A model generated the notes under the pieces. The model was given only the letters and a program-made list of their open reading frames with translations. It had not been told where the DNA came from and ran no database searches. From the NCBI GenBank assembly GCA_016935015.1, contig JAFGRT010000053.1, forward strand, positions 1-48,813: a DNA stretch of 48,813 nucleotides, given 5' to 3'. Both the position numbers and the translations under genes were made by a program. The DNA is from Acidobacteriota bacterium. Its GTDB lineage: Bacteria > Acidobacteriota > JAAYUB01. Positions 23,749 through 32,758 of this stretch are shown piece by piece (the stretch's first letter is position 1; every line of letters starts with the position of its first letter).

Positions 23749-26703
23749 ATGAGGAATGCGTGGATTCGCCCGGTGCTGGCCGGGCTGTACCTGCTGCTGC
23801 TGTTGGCCGGCGTCGGCCTGCTGCGGGCGGCCGACGCCCTACCGACGCCGCGGCCGCTGGAAATCCCCGACCTGCTGGCCTGGCAAAGCATCCGCCAGGC
23901 GGTGGTGTCACCCGACGGCCTGTGGCTGGCCTACCGGCTGGTGCCCAACGAAGGCGACGGCGAGGTCATCCTCCGCCACACGGCCATGGACACGGAGCGC
24001 CGTTTCCCCGCCGGCGAGGGCAGCCGCGGTGAACTGGCCTTTTCCCGCGATTCGGCCTGGCTGGCCTTCACCCTGTTCCCGACACATGACGAGGCCAAAA
24101 AGCTGAAAAAGCAAAAGAAACCGGCCCGAAATGCCGCCGGGCTGGTGCAGACGGTTGACGGTGAACTGGTGAAGTTCGAAAACATCCGCGCCTTTGCCTT
24201 CTCGGGAGAGAATCCCGGCTGGATCGCCCTGCACAAATATCCGGAAAAAGAAGCGAAGCCCGGTGCCAAGGAAGAAGATCCGGCCGGCGCCGACCTGGTA
24301 CTGCAAGAGCTGGCGACAGGCAAGCAGCTGGCCCTGGGCAACGTGGCCGAGTTCGCCTTCGACAAGCCGGGCCGATGGCTGGCCCTGTGTGTGGCCGCCG
24401 CCGACCGGCTCGGTAACGGCGCGCAGCTGCGCGACATGGCCACCGGCATACTCTACCCCCTGGACAGCGGCGAGGCCCGCTACGAGAAACTCGGCTGGAC
24501 AAAGAAAGGCGATGGTCTCGCCGTGTTGAAGGGCCGTAAGGACAAAGCCTATGAGGAAGAACTTTACAGTGTGCTGGGATTTACGGATTTCGGACTGGCC
24601 CCTCCCGTGAAGATGGAGTACAACCCTCACGCCGACGCATCGTTTCCGGCCGGCATGAGCATCAGTCCCAGCCGCACCCCGCAGTGGACCGAGGACCTGA
24701 CCGGCCTACTGTTCGGCATCCGTGAGATCAAGGCCAAGGAGAAGACCGGGGAAAAAGCCGCGCCTGACAGGACCGGTCAGGACAAGAAGGATGCCGATAA
24801 GAAAGCCGACGCGGGCAACGGACCTCCCCGTCCGAAAGGCGCCAACGACGAGGACGAGGAATTGCCCGGCCTGGTCATCTGGCACTGGCGGGACAAGCGT
24901 TTGCAGTCCCAGCAGCAGGTGGAGGAGCGCCGCGACAAGAATTTCAGCTACCTGTGCGTTTACCGCGTGGCGGACCCGCGCTTCATCCGCCTGGCCGACG
25001 ACGAGGTGCGCGAAGTGGTGGCGGCGCCGAAGCAGCGCTGGGCTATCGGTGAAAACAACGAACCCTACCGTCGGAGCGCCAGCCTCGACGGCCGCCGTTT
25101 CCGTGATATCCACGTCTTCGACCTGCACACCGGCGAACGGCGCCTGGCTCTGGAGAAGGTCCGCTGGGTATACGACGCCTCGCCGGACGGAACCCATCTC
25201 CTCTATTACCGCGACGGCCACTTCCATACCCACAACCTGGCTACCGGCGAGGATCACAACATCACCGCCGGCGTGCCCACCCGTTTCATCGACACCGAAA
25301 ACGACCAGAACGTGGTGGACCCGCCCACCCGTCCCGTGGGCTGGAGTCACACCGGCGAGTACGTCCTCATCAGCGACAACTGGGACATCTGGCGCCTGGG
25401 CGTCCGTGGCGGTGAGGCCGTCAATCTGACGGGCGACGGCCGGACGGAGCAGATCCGCTACCGTCGTCGATTCCAGTTCGATCCCGATGAAGAAGGCATT
25501 GATCTCGCCCGGCCGCTCTACGTGAACGCTTACGGTGAATGGACCAAGAAGGCCGGTCTCGCCAGGATCCAGCCCGGACAGACCGGCGCCGAACGGCTGC
25601 GGTGGGACGATGCCGCCTTCAATGAACTCATCAAGGCCAAGGACACGGATCTGTATGTATACACCCGGGAAACGGTGACGGAATTCCCCGACTTCCACGC
25701 CACCGGTCCGGACCTCGCCGGCGGCCGCCGACTGACGACGGCCAATCCGCGGCAGTCCAAATTCATGTGGAGCTCCGGCTCCCGGCTGCTGGATTACGAG
25801 AGCAAAAAGGGCGACCGGCTGCAGGCGGCCCTGTATTTGCCCGCCGGTTATGAGGTCGGCCAGCGCTATCCCACCATCGTGTACATTTACGAAAAACTGT
25901 CCCAGCGTCTCAATCACTACCCGTCTCCGCGGGTCCGCGGTTTCGACGTGGCTTTTTACACCAGCCACGGCTATGCCGTACTCATGCCCGACATCACTTA
26001 CGTGGTGAACGATCCCGGCCTGTCGGCGGTCTGGTGCGTTCTGCCGGCCCTGCAGGCGGCGGTGGACGCCGGTGTGACGGACCCGGACCACACCGCCATC
26101 CACGGCCACTCCTGGGGTGGTTACCAGACGGCCTTTCTCATCACCCAGACCGACCGGTTCGCCGCCGCGGTGGCCGGCGCGGCGCTGACCAACATGATCA
26201 GCATGTATTCGTCCATCTACTGGAATACCGGCGGCGCCAACATGGCCATCTTCGAAGCCAGCCAGGGCCGTTTCCGCGGCGGCTACTGGGACAATATCGA
26301 CGCCTACACCCGCAACTCGCCGGTCTATTACGCCGCCAACGTACACACGCCGCTGCTGCTCCTTCACAACGATAAGGACGGCGCCGTAGACTGGAACCAG
26401 GGCATCGAGTACTACAACACCCTGCGGCGGATGAACAAACCGGTGGTCATGCTCCAGTACAAAGGGGAAAATCACGGCCTGCGCCAACCCGAGAACCAGA
26501 AAGATTACACCGTCCGCATGAAGGAATTCTTCGACCATCATCTCAAGGGCGCGCCGGCACCTGGTTGGTGGATGGACGGTGTGTCGCACTTGGAGCTGAA
26601 GGATCATCTCAAGGACCGGGTCCGGCTGCTTGAGTCCACACCGGACAAGAACACGTCCACCACCAAAGCTGAAAAGGAGCAGCCGACCGAAGAGAAGAAG
26701 TGA
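23749..26703 (+). CDS. Secreted S9 family (prolyl oligopeptidase-type) peptidase
   Basis: A 984-residue protein with a signal peptide (hydrophobic residues 9-27, then ALRAADA-like region). A long beta-propeller-like part is followed by an alpha/beta hydrolase domain from about 670. The catalytic triad is seen as Ser788 (GHSWGGYQ), Asp877 (HNDKDGAVDW) and His909 (GENHGLR). Two regions are unusually charged: a lysine-rich stretch at about 118-125 and an acidic/lysine linker at about 330-375. The C-terminal 25 residues are Lys/Glu/Thr rich. GGGAGG lies 5 bases before the ATG. It probably degrades oligopeptides in the periplasm or outside, complementing the S8 protease and the OPT transporter (inference). 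Confidence 0.9.
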   Translation: MRNAWIRPVLAGLYLLLLLAGVGLLRAADALPTPRPLEIPDLLAWQSIRQAVVSPDGLWLAYRLVPNEGDGEVILRHTAMDTERRFPAGEGSRGELAFSRDSAWLAFTLFPTHDEAKKLKKQKKPARNAAGLVQTVDGELVKFENIRAFAFSGENPGWIALHKYPEKEAKPGAKEEDPAGADLVLQELATGKQLALGNVAEFAFDKPGRWLALCVAAADRLGNGAQLRDMATGILYPLDSGEARYEKLGWTKKGDGLAVLKGRKDKAYEEELYSVLGFTDFGLAPPVKMEYNPHADASFPAGMSISPSRTPQWTEDLTGLLFGIREIKAKEKTGEKAAPDRTGQDKKDADKKADAGNGPPRPKGANDEDEELPGLVIWHWRDKRLQSQQQVEERRDKNFSYLCVYRVADPRFIRLADDEVREVVAAPKQRWAIGENNEPYRRSASLDGRRFRDIHVFDLHTGERRLALEKVRWVYDASPDGTHLLYYRDGHFHTHNLATGEDHNITAGVPTRFIDTENDQNVVDPPTRPVGWSHTGEYVLISDNWDIWRLGVRGGEAVNLTGDGRTEQIRYRRRFQFDPDEEGIDLARPLYVNAYGEWTKKAGLARIQPGQTGAERLRWDDAAFNELIKAKDTDLYVYTRETVTEFPDFHATGPDLAGGRRLTTANPRQSKFMWSSGSRLLDYESKKGDRLQAALYLPAGYEVGQRYPTIVYIYEKLSQRLNHYPSPRVRGFDVAFYTSHGYAVLMPDITYVVNDPGLSAVWCVLPALQAAVDAGVTDPDHTAIHGHSWGGYQTAFLITQTDRFAAAVAGAALTNMISMYSSIYWNTGGANMAIFEASQGRFRGGYWDNIDAYTRNSPVYYAANVHTPLLLLHNDKDGAVDWNQGIEYYNTLRRMNKPVVMLQYKGENHGLRQPENQKDYTVRMKEFFDHHLKGAPAPGWWMDGVSHLELKDHLKDRVRLLESTPDKNTSTTKAEKEQPTEEKK

Positions 26704-26786
26704 CGGCACGCCCCCAGTGCCGACGTCCTGAGCTACGTTCTGCCGGGGCCGCCGGTGTGTTCCTCCGGACACCCGCTCCAATCCCC

Positions 26787-26816
26787 TTGACATTTTGCTT
26801 CCAACCCTTGCATAAT
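26787..26816 (+). promoter_or_regulatory. Strong candidate sigma-70 promoter with long leader
   Basis: A perfect TTGACA (26787-26792) and CATAAT (26811-26816) are 18 bp apart. Transcription would begin near 26823, about 370 nt before the next start codon (27196). Confidence 0.65.
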
Positions 26817-26822
26817 TCTCCG

Positions 26823-27195
26823 GCAGCCGATCCCGTAAAAATCCTTCCCGCCGACCGGACCGGACCGGCCGGCTTGGCGGATAGCATCAGGCGATCCAGA
26901 CAACGGGCGGCTGAAAACAGACTGATCTTGAGCCAGGAGATACACCCTGCCGGTGGCGATCGGGCAGAACGATTTTGGGGAGGGGTTCGAAGTTCCGAAG
27001 GAAAAAGGGTGGGACCAGTTAACGGAGCCGCCTGACCGGCCCGTCGAACGAGCGGCGGCCGGCCGCACCGATTTTCACAGACACCCAAGCCACTTCGCGC
27101 TCATGACCGGTCGATAGGCCGCGGTGGGAACCGCCGAAGATGTTGCGGGGATTGGATAGCCAGGATTTCTATTTGAAAGGGAAAGGGGTCGCTGG
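26823..27195 (+). other. Long untranslated leader or small-RNA region upstream of the CPBP gene
   Basis: The 26704-27195 gap has no convincing protein gene on either strand. The transcribed part contains a hairpin CTGCC/GGGCAG around 26947-26967, a GTTCGAAGTTCCGAAGG segment near 26985 that can fold, and a GC-rich GGCGGCCGGCCGC stretch near 27052. I compared it by eye with RNase P, 6S, tmRNA, SRP RNA and common riboswitches and found no match. It may be a 5' UTR regulator or an independent ncRNA. Confidence 0.35.
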
Positions 27196-28113
27196 ATGAA
27201 CCAAACTGAAGCTCTGACTCGGCCACCCGAAAACAAGTGGCTGATTCTCGCCGCCTGGCTCTCGCTGCTGCTCATTTCAGATCTGCCGGACATCGTCTGG
27301 ACATACCTCAGCGGCCCGTTGCCGCCCTGGCTGGCCGGCGCCAAGACAGCCGCAATCGCCGCCTTCCTCCTGCTGTGCCTGGCCTGGTCAGCTCTCCGGC
27401 CGCTCTGGCGATTCGCCCTGGTCATGCTGGTGTTTTGCCTGGCCCTGCGGTTATCCGCCTGGGTCCGGGAAGCCGCCTGGTTTCAGGACCGCTTCCTGGG
27501 GCCGTCGCCGTCGTTCAGCACCGGATACCTAGGGGTGTACATCCTGGACCTCGGCGTGGCGGCCGGCGTCATCGCTGCCCTATGGCTGGTCAAGCGCCAC
27601 CGCCGCGAATTCTTCCTGGTCAAGGGCCAGCCCGGCGCTCCCATCGGACCGGTGCGTTGGCTGGGTATCCGCCCGGGACAATCCTGGCGGACCTTCGGCT
27701 GGATTTTTGCCGGCGTGGCTGGGCTGGGAGTGCTCATCCCCACCGCGCTGGAGGTGCAACCCTCCCTGGACCTACTCGGCCGCGCGTGGCCGCTATTGCC
27801 TTTTGTGCTCTTGTTCGCGGCGGTCAACGCGTTTACGGAAGAGGTATATTTCCGCCTCTCCCTGTTGGCCACCCTGACCGACATCGTCGGCAAGAATCAC
27901 GCCCTGCTGCTGAATGTGGTCTTTTTCGGACTGGCCCATTATCTGCATGGCTCGCCGCCCGGAATCATGGGTTTCCTGATGACCGGTTTCCTGGCCTGGC
28001 TTCTGGGAAAAAGTATCCTGGAAACCCGCGGCCTGTTGTGGGCCTGGTTCATTCATTTTGTTCCGGATGTGGTGATTTTTGCATTTTACGCCATCCTTTA
28101 TGTCAAGGCATAA
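27196..28113 (+). CDS. CPBP family intramembrane glutamic endopeptidase
   Basis: A 305-residue multi-pass membrane protein (about seven or eight hydrophobic segments). The Abi/CAAX-like protease core is complete: Glu215-Glu216 with Arg220 (TEEVYFR), His248 in FFGLAHY, and His287 in WFIHFVPDV. Relatives cleave prenylated or other membrane substrates, and some protect against bacteriocins; the substrate here is unknown. GGGAAAGGGG precedes the ATG at 27196. No bacteriocin-like gene is adjacent. Confidence 0.88.
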   Translation: MNQTEALTRPPENKWLILAAWLSLLLISDLPDIVWTYLSGPLPPWLAGAKTAAIAAFLLLCLAWSALRPLWRFALVMLVFCLALRLSAWVREAAWFQDRFLGPSPSFSTGYLGVYILDLGVAAGVIAALWLVKRHRREFFLVKGQPGAPIGPVRWLGIRPGQSWRTFGWIFAGVAGLGVLIPTALEVQPSLDLLGRAWPLLPFVLLFAAVNAFTEEVYFRLSLLATLTDIVGKNHALLLNVVFFGLAHYLHGSPPGIMGFLMTGFLAWLLGKSILETRGLLWAWFIHFVPDVVIFAFYAILYVKA

Positions 28114-28532
28114 CCGGCCTGCCATGACCGGCTGCATGGAATGACGGGGTGTGTATCTGTTTCAGCCGGCAATCCGCTCTCACGGTTTATCGTGCGACGC
28201 CAGCATCACCCCCGCCGCACCGGCTGAAATGTTGCCCTGCCTGATTCGGTAGATCACACCATACAAAATCCATGATAATATGATTGAACCGTTTCGACGC
28301 TGAACGACAGGTACGAGGTCCACCGGGTCCGGCCATGCGCCGGGAGTCCGTTACGAGGAATCGACCATGGAAGCAGCCGCAGGATCCACGCGATGTTGTT
28401 CTGGCCATCTGCCCACAATGGTGAAGGGTCTACGGTTCGTGGACCGGGCGATGATCTTCACACCCCGACGCCGGCGGGAACGAGACCGCCCCGCTACGTT
28501 GTCCACTGCCCGGCACCATCCAAGGAGAGAAT
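28114..28532 (+). other. Intergenic region between the CPBP and YciI-like genes
   Basis: 419 bp with no supported gene. A short open frame at 28367-28558 has a passable GAGGA ribosome-binding site, but its arginine-rich product looks random and runs into the next gene. A GATAAT hexamer at 28275-28280 could be a -10 without a good -35. Confidence 0.5.
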
Positions 28533-28835
28533 ATGCAATTCATTGTCATCGCCTATGACGGCATAGACGCCGACGCACCGCGGCGCCGGGCCTCGGTCCG
28601 CGAGGCACATCTCGAGATTGCCCGGGAGATGCATGAACAAGGCCACTGGTTATATGCCGCCGCCATCCTGGATGACGACGGAGGAATGATCGGTTCCATG
28701 ATTCTCTGTGAGTTTTCGTCCCTGGAGGAGATGCAAAGCCGATGGCTGAGCCGGGAGCCTTATATCCAGGGCGACGTCTGGAAGGAGATGGAGGTGAATC
28801 GGGCCCAGGTGGCACCCTTTTTTCTGAACCAGTAG
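28533..28835 (+). CDS. YciI-like (YCII domain) small protein
   Basis: 100 residues with the ferredoxin-like YCII pattern: an N-terminal strand MQFIVIAYDG, a conserved His in REAHLEIAREMHEQGHWLY, the GSMILCEFSSLEEMQ core, and the late-domain segment EPYIQGDVWKEMEV with its PY and acidic residue. Relatives include small hydrolases and dehydrochlorinase-like enzymes, and many have no known role. AAGGAGAG precedes the ATG. It is followed 121 bp later by the aminotransferase on the same strand, so a shared pathway is possible but unproven. Confidence 0.85.
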   Translation: MQFIVIAYDGIDADAPRRRASVREAHLEIAREMHEQGHWLYAAAILDDDGGMIGSMILCEFSSLEEMQSRWLSREPYIQGDVWKEMEVNRAQVAPFFLNQ

Positions 28836-28956
28836 CCGCCGCTGTCCACCGGCTGGCAGAGAATTCTCCGGTTGCGCGAACCGGCATCGCCCGAAGGCGC
28901 TTATGGGCGCGTCATGCGGCACCAGCAGCGCCAATCGAAACGACCGAGGAGGACCC

Positions 28957-30144
28957 ATGGGTCATGTCTTGCATTGCACCGGCTATGACGTGACGAAGAC
29001 CGACATCGTCCGGGCCGAGGGCTGCCGGTTGTACGATTCCCGGGGCCGGTCCTTCGTCGATTTCGAGGCGGGGGTGTGGTGTACGGTGCTGGGGCATGGT
29101 CATCCGCGTGTGACGGAAATGATACGCACCCAGGCGGCGGAAGTCATGCATCTGGGATACCGGTACACTCATGAACTGATGGAATCCGCCGCGCTGGAAG
29201 TGCTGGACTCCCTGGCCCTGCCCGGCGGCCGGTGTGTATTCCTGAGCTCCGGCAGCGAAGCCGTGGAGTTTGGAGTGCAGGCCGCCCGCCATCTCACCGG
29301 CAAGCCCGTTCTCCTCGCGCTGGCCAACACCTATCTGGCGGCCTACGGATCGGCCGGACGGAAACATTCCGCCGAATGGTTCACCCTCACCTGGGATGAG
29401 TGTCTGAACTGCCCGCGGGGGGAAGCCTGTGACACGGATTGCCCCCGCTGGCGGGAGATCCCCTTCGATCGCATCGGCGGGCTGGTGTTCGAACCCGGCA
29501 ATTCCGGCGGACTGGTGCGGCTGCCGCCCGTCAAGGTGGTACAAGCCCTGGCACGGCACATCCGGGACCGCCAGGGCCTGGTGATGGTGGATGAGGTCAC
29601 CACCGGCCTGGGCCGCACCGGTGCCTGGTATGGTTTTCGACACTACGGACTGGATCCGGACATCATCGCTTTGGGCAAGGGATTGGGAAACGGCTATCCG
29701 GTCAGCGCCGTCGTTCTCACCCATGAAACGGCCGCGCGTCTCGAGGACGACGGCTTCCGCTGGGCCCAGTCGCATCAGAATGACCCGCTGGGCTGCGCCG
29801 TCGCCCGGGAGGTCGTCCGCGTAATCCGTGACGAGGAGCTGGTGGCCCGCAGCCACCGCCTGGGCGCCCGCTGGTGGGCGGAACTTCAGCATATGGCCGC
29901 CCAATATCCTCCCCTCCGTGAAGTGAGGGGTTTGGGCCTCATGCTGGCCGTAGAATTCGCCGCGGACTCCCCCTCCTTTTCGTTGCGGGATGTCTACCGC
30001 CAGCTGCTGGACGCTGGTTTCATTGTCGGGTACAAACCGGAGGCCCGCCTGTTGCGCTTTTACCCGCCCCTGATTATCGGCGAGGGGGAGATCGACCGCC
30101 TGCTGGCCGAGCTGGACCGGATCCTGGCCCATCCGTCGTCCTGA
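28957..30144 (+). CDS. Class III PLP-dependent aminotransferase with four-cysteine insertion
   Basis: 395 residues from the ATG after GAGGAGG (28957). Fold type I class III features: LGHGHPRV, LSSGSEAVE for phosphate binding, the DEVTTGLGRTG segment, and the PLP lysine Lys241 in ALGKGLGNGYP. Between the large-domain strands there is a cysteine cluster, Cys149-x2-Cys152-x5-Cys158-x3-Cys162, just before the FEPGNSGGLVRLPP strand. This region has no cysteines in common class III enzymes such as GABA or acetylornithine aminotransferases. It may bind a metal or be structural. The substrate cannot be read from the sequence. Confidence 0.88.
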   Translation: MGHVLHCTGYDVTKTDIVRAEGCRLYDSRGRSFVDFEAGVWCTVLGHGHPRVTEMIRTQAAEVMHLGYRYTHELMESAALEVLDSLALPGGRCVFLSSGSEAVEFGVQAARHLTGKPVLLALANTYLAAYGSAGRKHSAEWFTLTWDECLNCPRGEACDTDCPRWREIPFDRIGGLVFEPGNSGGLVRLPPVKVVQALARHIRDRQGLVMVDEVTTGLGRTGAWYGFRHYGLDPDIIALGKGLGNGYPVSAVVLTHETAARLEDDGFRWAQSHQNDPLGCAVAREVVRVIRDEELVARSHRLGARWWAELQHMAAQYPPLREVRGLGLMLAVEFAADSPSFSLRDVYRQLLDAGFIVGYKPEARLLRFYPPLIIGEGEIDRLLAELDRILAHPSS

Positions 30145-30432
30145 GCGGCCCGGGCGCCCGCGCCTCTGGGCCGATGCCGCGCCCCCGGACGAAGCCAGGC
30201 AAAACGCCTGGAACATTTCTGCTTCCGGCGATGGGGCATCCACCTCTGCCCTCATCCACACCGAACCAGCCGGTCCACTCACCGGGCCAAGCGGGCTGTC
30301 CGGACTCCCTGAATCTCTGCCGTGCGAAAAACGTAAAAATATCAGGCCGGATTCAGACTATTCGGTTGCCGCTGTCGTCCAAACGGGACAGATGGCCCCC
30401 GCGGGCCGTGACAATTCAGACGGATTCAGGAT

Positions 30433-31056
30433 ATGATGGCCACAGCGGAACACACAATCACGGGCGAGACCATGGCGACAGCCGGGAATATGGAGCAGAC
30501 GCGCGAGGCGGCCTGGGTGGAAGCCAGCCGCCGCGGCGACAGCCGGGCCTTCAATCATCTGGTGCTGCGATGGGAAAAACCCATCTTCGGGCTGGCCTGG
30601 CGGATGCTGCGCAGCCGCGCCGAAGCGGAAGAGGCCACCCAGGAGATCTTCCTGTCGGCCTACAAGGCCATGCACCGCTTTCGGCAGGGCGCCCGCTTCT
30701 CCACCTGGCTGTACCGCATCGCCACCAACCACTGCATCTCCCGCTTGCGGCGCCGGCCGGCCATTTTCCAGGTGCCCATTGCCGATCAGGTCGACGAGGA
30801 CGAGACCGTCAAACCGGCCCAGCTGCAAGTGTCCCCCACCCATGAAGCGGATCTGATCCGTGCGGACACGCGACGCGAAGTGGTGGCGGCCCTGACCGGT
30901 CTGAATGAAGAGCAGCGACTGGTGGTGGAACTCAAATTCTACCAAGAGCTGACCTTCGAGGGGATCGCCGAAATTCTTGAGATCCCTACCAGTACCGTCA
31001 AATCACGTTTCTACACGGCCCTGGGCCAGTTGAAATCGAGTCTGACGGAGAATTGA
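30433..31056 (+). CDS. ECF-type RNA polymerase sigma factor
   Basis: About 190-207 residues. Region 2 shows FNHLVLRWEKPIFGLAWRML with AEEATQEIFLSAYKAM and WLYRIATNHCISRLRRR. Region 4 shows LNEEQRLVVELKFYQELTFEGIAEIL and STVKSRFYTALGQL, the helix-turn-helix that reads the -35. The linker between them is short and acidic, as in group 4 sigma factors. The start is uncertain: ATGs at 30433, 30436, 30472 and 30490 are possible and none has a strong ribosome-binding site. It is followed 39 bp later by a zinc-finger anti-sigma gene, so the pair forms a signalling unit. Confidence 0.9.
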   Translation: MMATAEHTITGETMATAGNMEQTREAAWVEASRRGDSRAFNHLVLRWEKPIFGLAWRMLRSRAEAEEATQEIFLSAYKAMHRFRQGARFSTWLYRIATNHCISRLRRRPAIFQVPIADQVDEDETVKPAQLQVSPTHEADLIRADTRREVVAALTGLNEEQRLVVELKFYQELTFEGIAEILEIPTSTVKSRFYTALGQLKSSLTEN

Positions 31057-31095
31057 CACCGGGATCCGGTGCCGCCGGAGCAACGGAGGAATGAC

Positions 31096-31893
31096 ATGAA
31101 TGACGAATGCCGACTTATTCAACCCAACATCGCCGCCGCCCTGCTGGGCGAGCTGGCGGCCGAAGAAACCGCACGGGTGAAACGGCACGTGGCCGAATGC
31201 CCCACCTGCGCCGCCGAGCAGGAAAAATACGCGCAGTTGTTCCGGCAGATGGAAACGGCCCGTAACGCGGAGCCGCCGCGCCATTTTTTCGTGTATGCCG
31301 AGGAAGAGCAGGGCTTCCTGGGCCGGTTTTTCCTTTCGCCGGGCCGGCGTTGGGCACTGGCCGCCGGACTGGCCGCGATCCTGCTCATCAGCGTGACCCT
31401 TAGCGGTAGGCCCTGGCTGCGCTGGGACAACGGTACGGTCATGCTGGGCCTGGGCGCTCCGCCCGCTGTCCAGACCGCCGCGGACATCCAGCGGGAACTG
31501 TCGACCTTCCGGGTGGCCCTGCTGGCCGAGCTGTCGCGCCGCGAGCGGCTTGAATCGGCACGGAATCAGGAATTGCTGCGCCAGGAACTGGCCGCCTGGC
31601 TTGGCAGCCTCTCCCGCCAGCAGCAGGATTACCTCGAGCTCCGGCTGACCGAGCTGGAAACCCGTTTCGGCGACCGGCTGCAGACCACCGAAACAGCCCT
31701 GCGTGACGGGACTGAACAGCAGGTCGCCGGCCTGTACACGCTGCTGCAGGACGAGCGCAAGGCGGAGCTGCAGGCCATGAACGACCGGATCGTCCGTCTG
31801 GCCACCCGCAACGAATTGCGGGCCGACCAAACGGATGTGATGCTGGCCACCCTGCTGGAGGTGTCGGACCCGCGGCTGCGAAGCAGAAACTGA
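31096..31893 (+). CDS. Zinc-finger transmembrane anti-sigma factor with coiled-coil C-terminus
   Basis: 265 residues. The cytoplasmic N-terminus carries the ZAS motif His31-x3-Cys35-x2-Cys38 with an additional Cys5. One membrane segment (RWALAAGLAAILLISVTLSG, near 83-102) follows. The outer part (about 130-265) is rich in Glu, Gln, Arg and Leu and probably forms a long coiled coil (REL.TFRVALLAELSRRERLE and later heptads). Strong GGAGG ribosome-binding site 6 bases before the ATG at 31096. It would hold the upstream sigma factor until a signal reaches the outside domain; the signal is unknown. Confidence 0.87.
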   Translation: MNDECRLIQPNIAAALLGELAAEETARVKRHVAECPTCAAEQEKYAQLFRQMETARNAEPPRHFFVYAEEEQGFLGRFFLSPGRRWALAAGLAAILLISVTLSGRPWLRWDNGTVMLGLGAPPAVQTAADIQRELSTFRVALLAELSRRERLESARNQELLRQELAAWLGSLSRQQQDYLELRLTELETRFGDRLQTTETALRDGTEQQVAGLYTLLQDERKAELQAMNDRIVRLATRNELRADQTDVMLATLLEVSDPRLRSRN

Positions 31894-31938
31894 AAGTAAC
31901 ACGTAAACCATTTACATCAAAAAATGTGAGGTGCAATC

Positions 31939-32709
31939 ATGAAAAAAACGTGGATCGTCGTGTGCGCAAGTACCCTTGTCCTGGCCATCGCCCTCGGGCT
32001 CACCGGCTGGGCCCAGGACGCCCACTCGTCCCTGTTCGACACCCGCCGGACGGGCCGTGAAGTGGAGATCATGAAAGGGATCCTGGAAACCACCCTGCAA
32101 TACGCCCTCAAGGACTCCCGGCCGGAAAAGAACGCATCGACCAATGCCCACTATCTGCGGGGAGCCTATTTTTTTGCGGAAACCCGGATCGGGGGCTATT
32201 ACCTCTACGGCCAGGGTGCCGTGTTCACCATTTCCGGCGAGAGCCTGATGGACTCCTTCGGTGACGACCATGGCCCCATGTTCCTCACTGCCGGCGACGA
32301 GCTGCTGTTCGCTGAGGATCTGGCCGGCCAGGAGTACGTTGAAGCCGAAGAAGAGATGGAATCCGACGATGAACCCAGCCCGGCCACCAAGGAAAAGATG
32401 AAAGAGCGCATCGCCGCAGCTAAGGAGCGCATGAAGAAAAAAAAGGAAGAGGCTGAAAAGCGCAAAGCCGAATTTCAGCAGGCCCTGGGCAGCATCAAGG
32501 TCCAGCTGGTGGAAACCCTGGCCACCCATGGCGATTCCCTCTCCCAGGTGGGGCCCGACGAGTACATCACCCTCATCATCACGCCCGTCCGCGAGGTCAT
32601 GCCCCGACCGCAGATCATTTCGGTGAAACGCTCCGTGGTGACGGACTTCAAGACCGGCCGCCTCACCCTGGACGCCTTCCGCGGCAAGGTGCTGCAGTAC
32701 ACCAATTGA
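31939..32709 (+). CDS. Secreted charged coiled-coil protein, function unknown
   Basis: 256 residues with a clear signal peptide (MKKTWIVVCASTLVLAIALG, cleavage likely after GWAQ). The mature part has a beta-like domain with GGYYLYGQGAVFTISG and GPMFLTAGDEL. A strongly charged helix follows (about 135-180, with KEKMKERIAAAKERMKKKKE), then a second globular part ending in VTDFKTGRLTLDAFRGKVLQ. It has a GAGGTG ribosome-binding site and lies 45 bp after the anti-sigma gene, so it probably belongs to the same operon. I do not recognise the family. It could be the output or the sensor partner of the sigma/anti-sigma pair (inference). Confidence 0.75.
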   Translation: MKKTWIVVCASTLVLAIALGLTGWAQDAHSSLFDTRRTGREVEIMKGILETTLQYALKDSRPEKNASTNAHYLRGAYFFAETRIGGYYLYGQGAVFTISGESLMDSFGDDHGPMFLTAGDELLFAEDLAGQEYVEAEEEMESDDEPSPATKEKMKERIAAAKERMKKKKEEAEKRKAEFQQALGSIKVQLVETLATHGDSLSQVGPDEYITLIITPVREVMPRPQIISVKRSVVTDFKTGRLTLDAFRGKVLQYTN

Positions 32710-32712
32710 CAA

Positions 32713-32758
32713 TGAGGATTTCCCGCCGACGCATCCTGCTGTCGGCGGGAAATCCTCA
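32713..32758 (+). terminator. Strong hairpin at the end of the sigma-factor operon (no U-tract)
   Basis: Eighteen-base perfect arms (32713-32730 and 32741-32758) enclose a 10-base loop, starting 4 bases after the stop codon. No T-run follows on either strand. It could work as a non-canonical terminator or as a 3' end stabiliser. Confidence 0.6.

Noticed and set aside
24706-26793. Long minus-strand open frame of about 695 codons
   Set aside because: Antisense to the S9 peptidase, which has a signal peptide and an intact triad; no ribosome-binding site and low-complexity product.
26823-27195. RNase P, 6S RNA, tmRNA or a known riboswitch in the long leader
   Set aside because: None of the hallmark sequence elements of these RNAs could be found by eye; left as unknown.
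28367-28558. Possible 63-residue peptide before the YciI-like gene
   Set aside because: It has a weak ribosome-binding site, but the arginine-rich sequence has no pattern and it overlaps the next gene out of frame.
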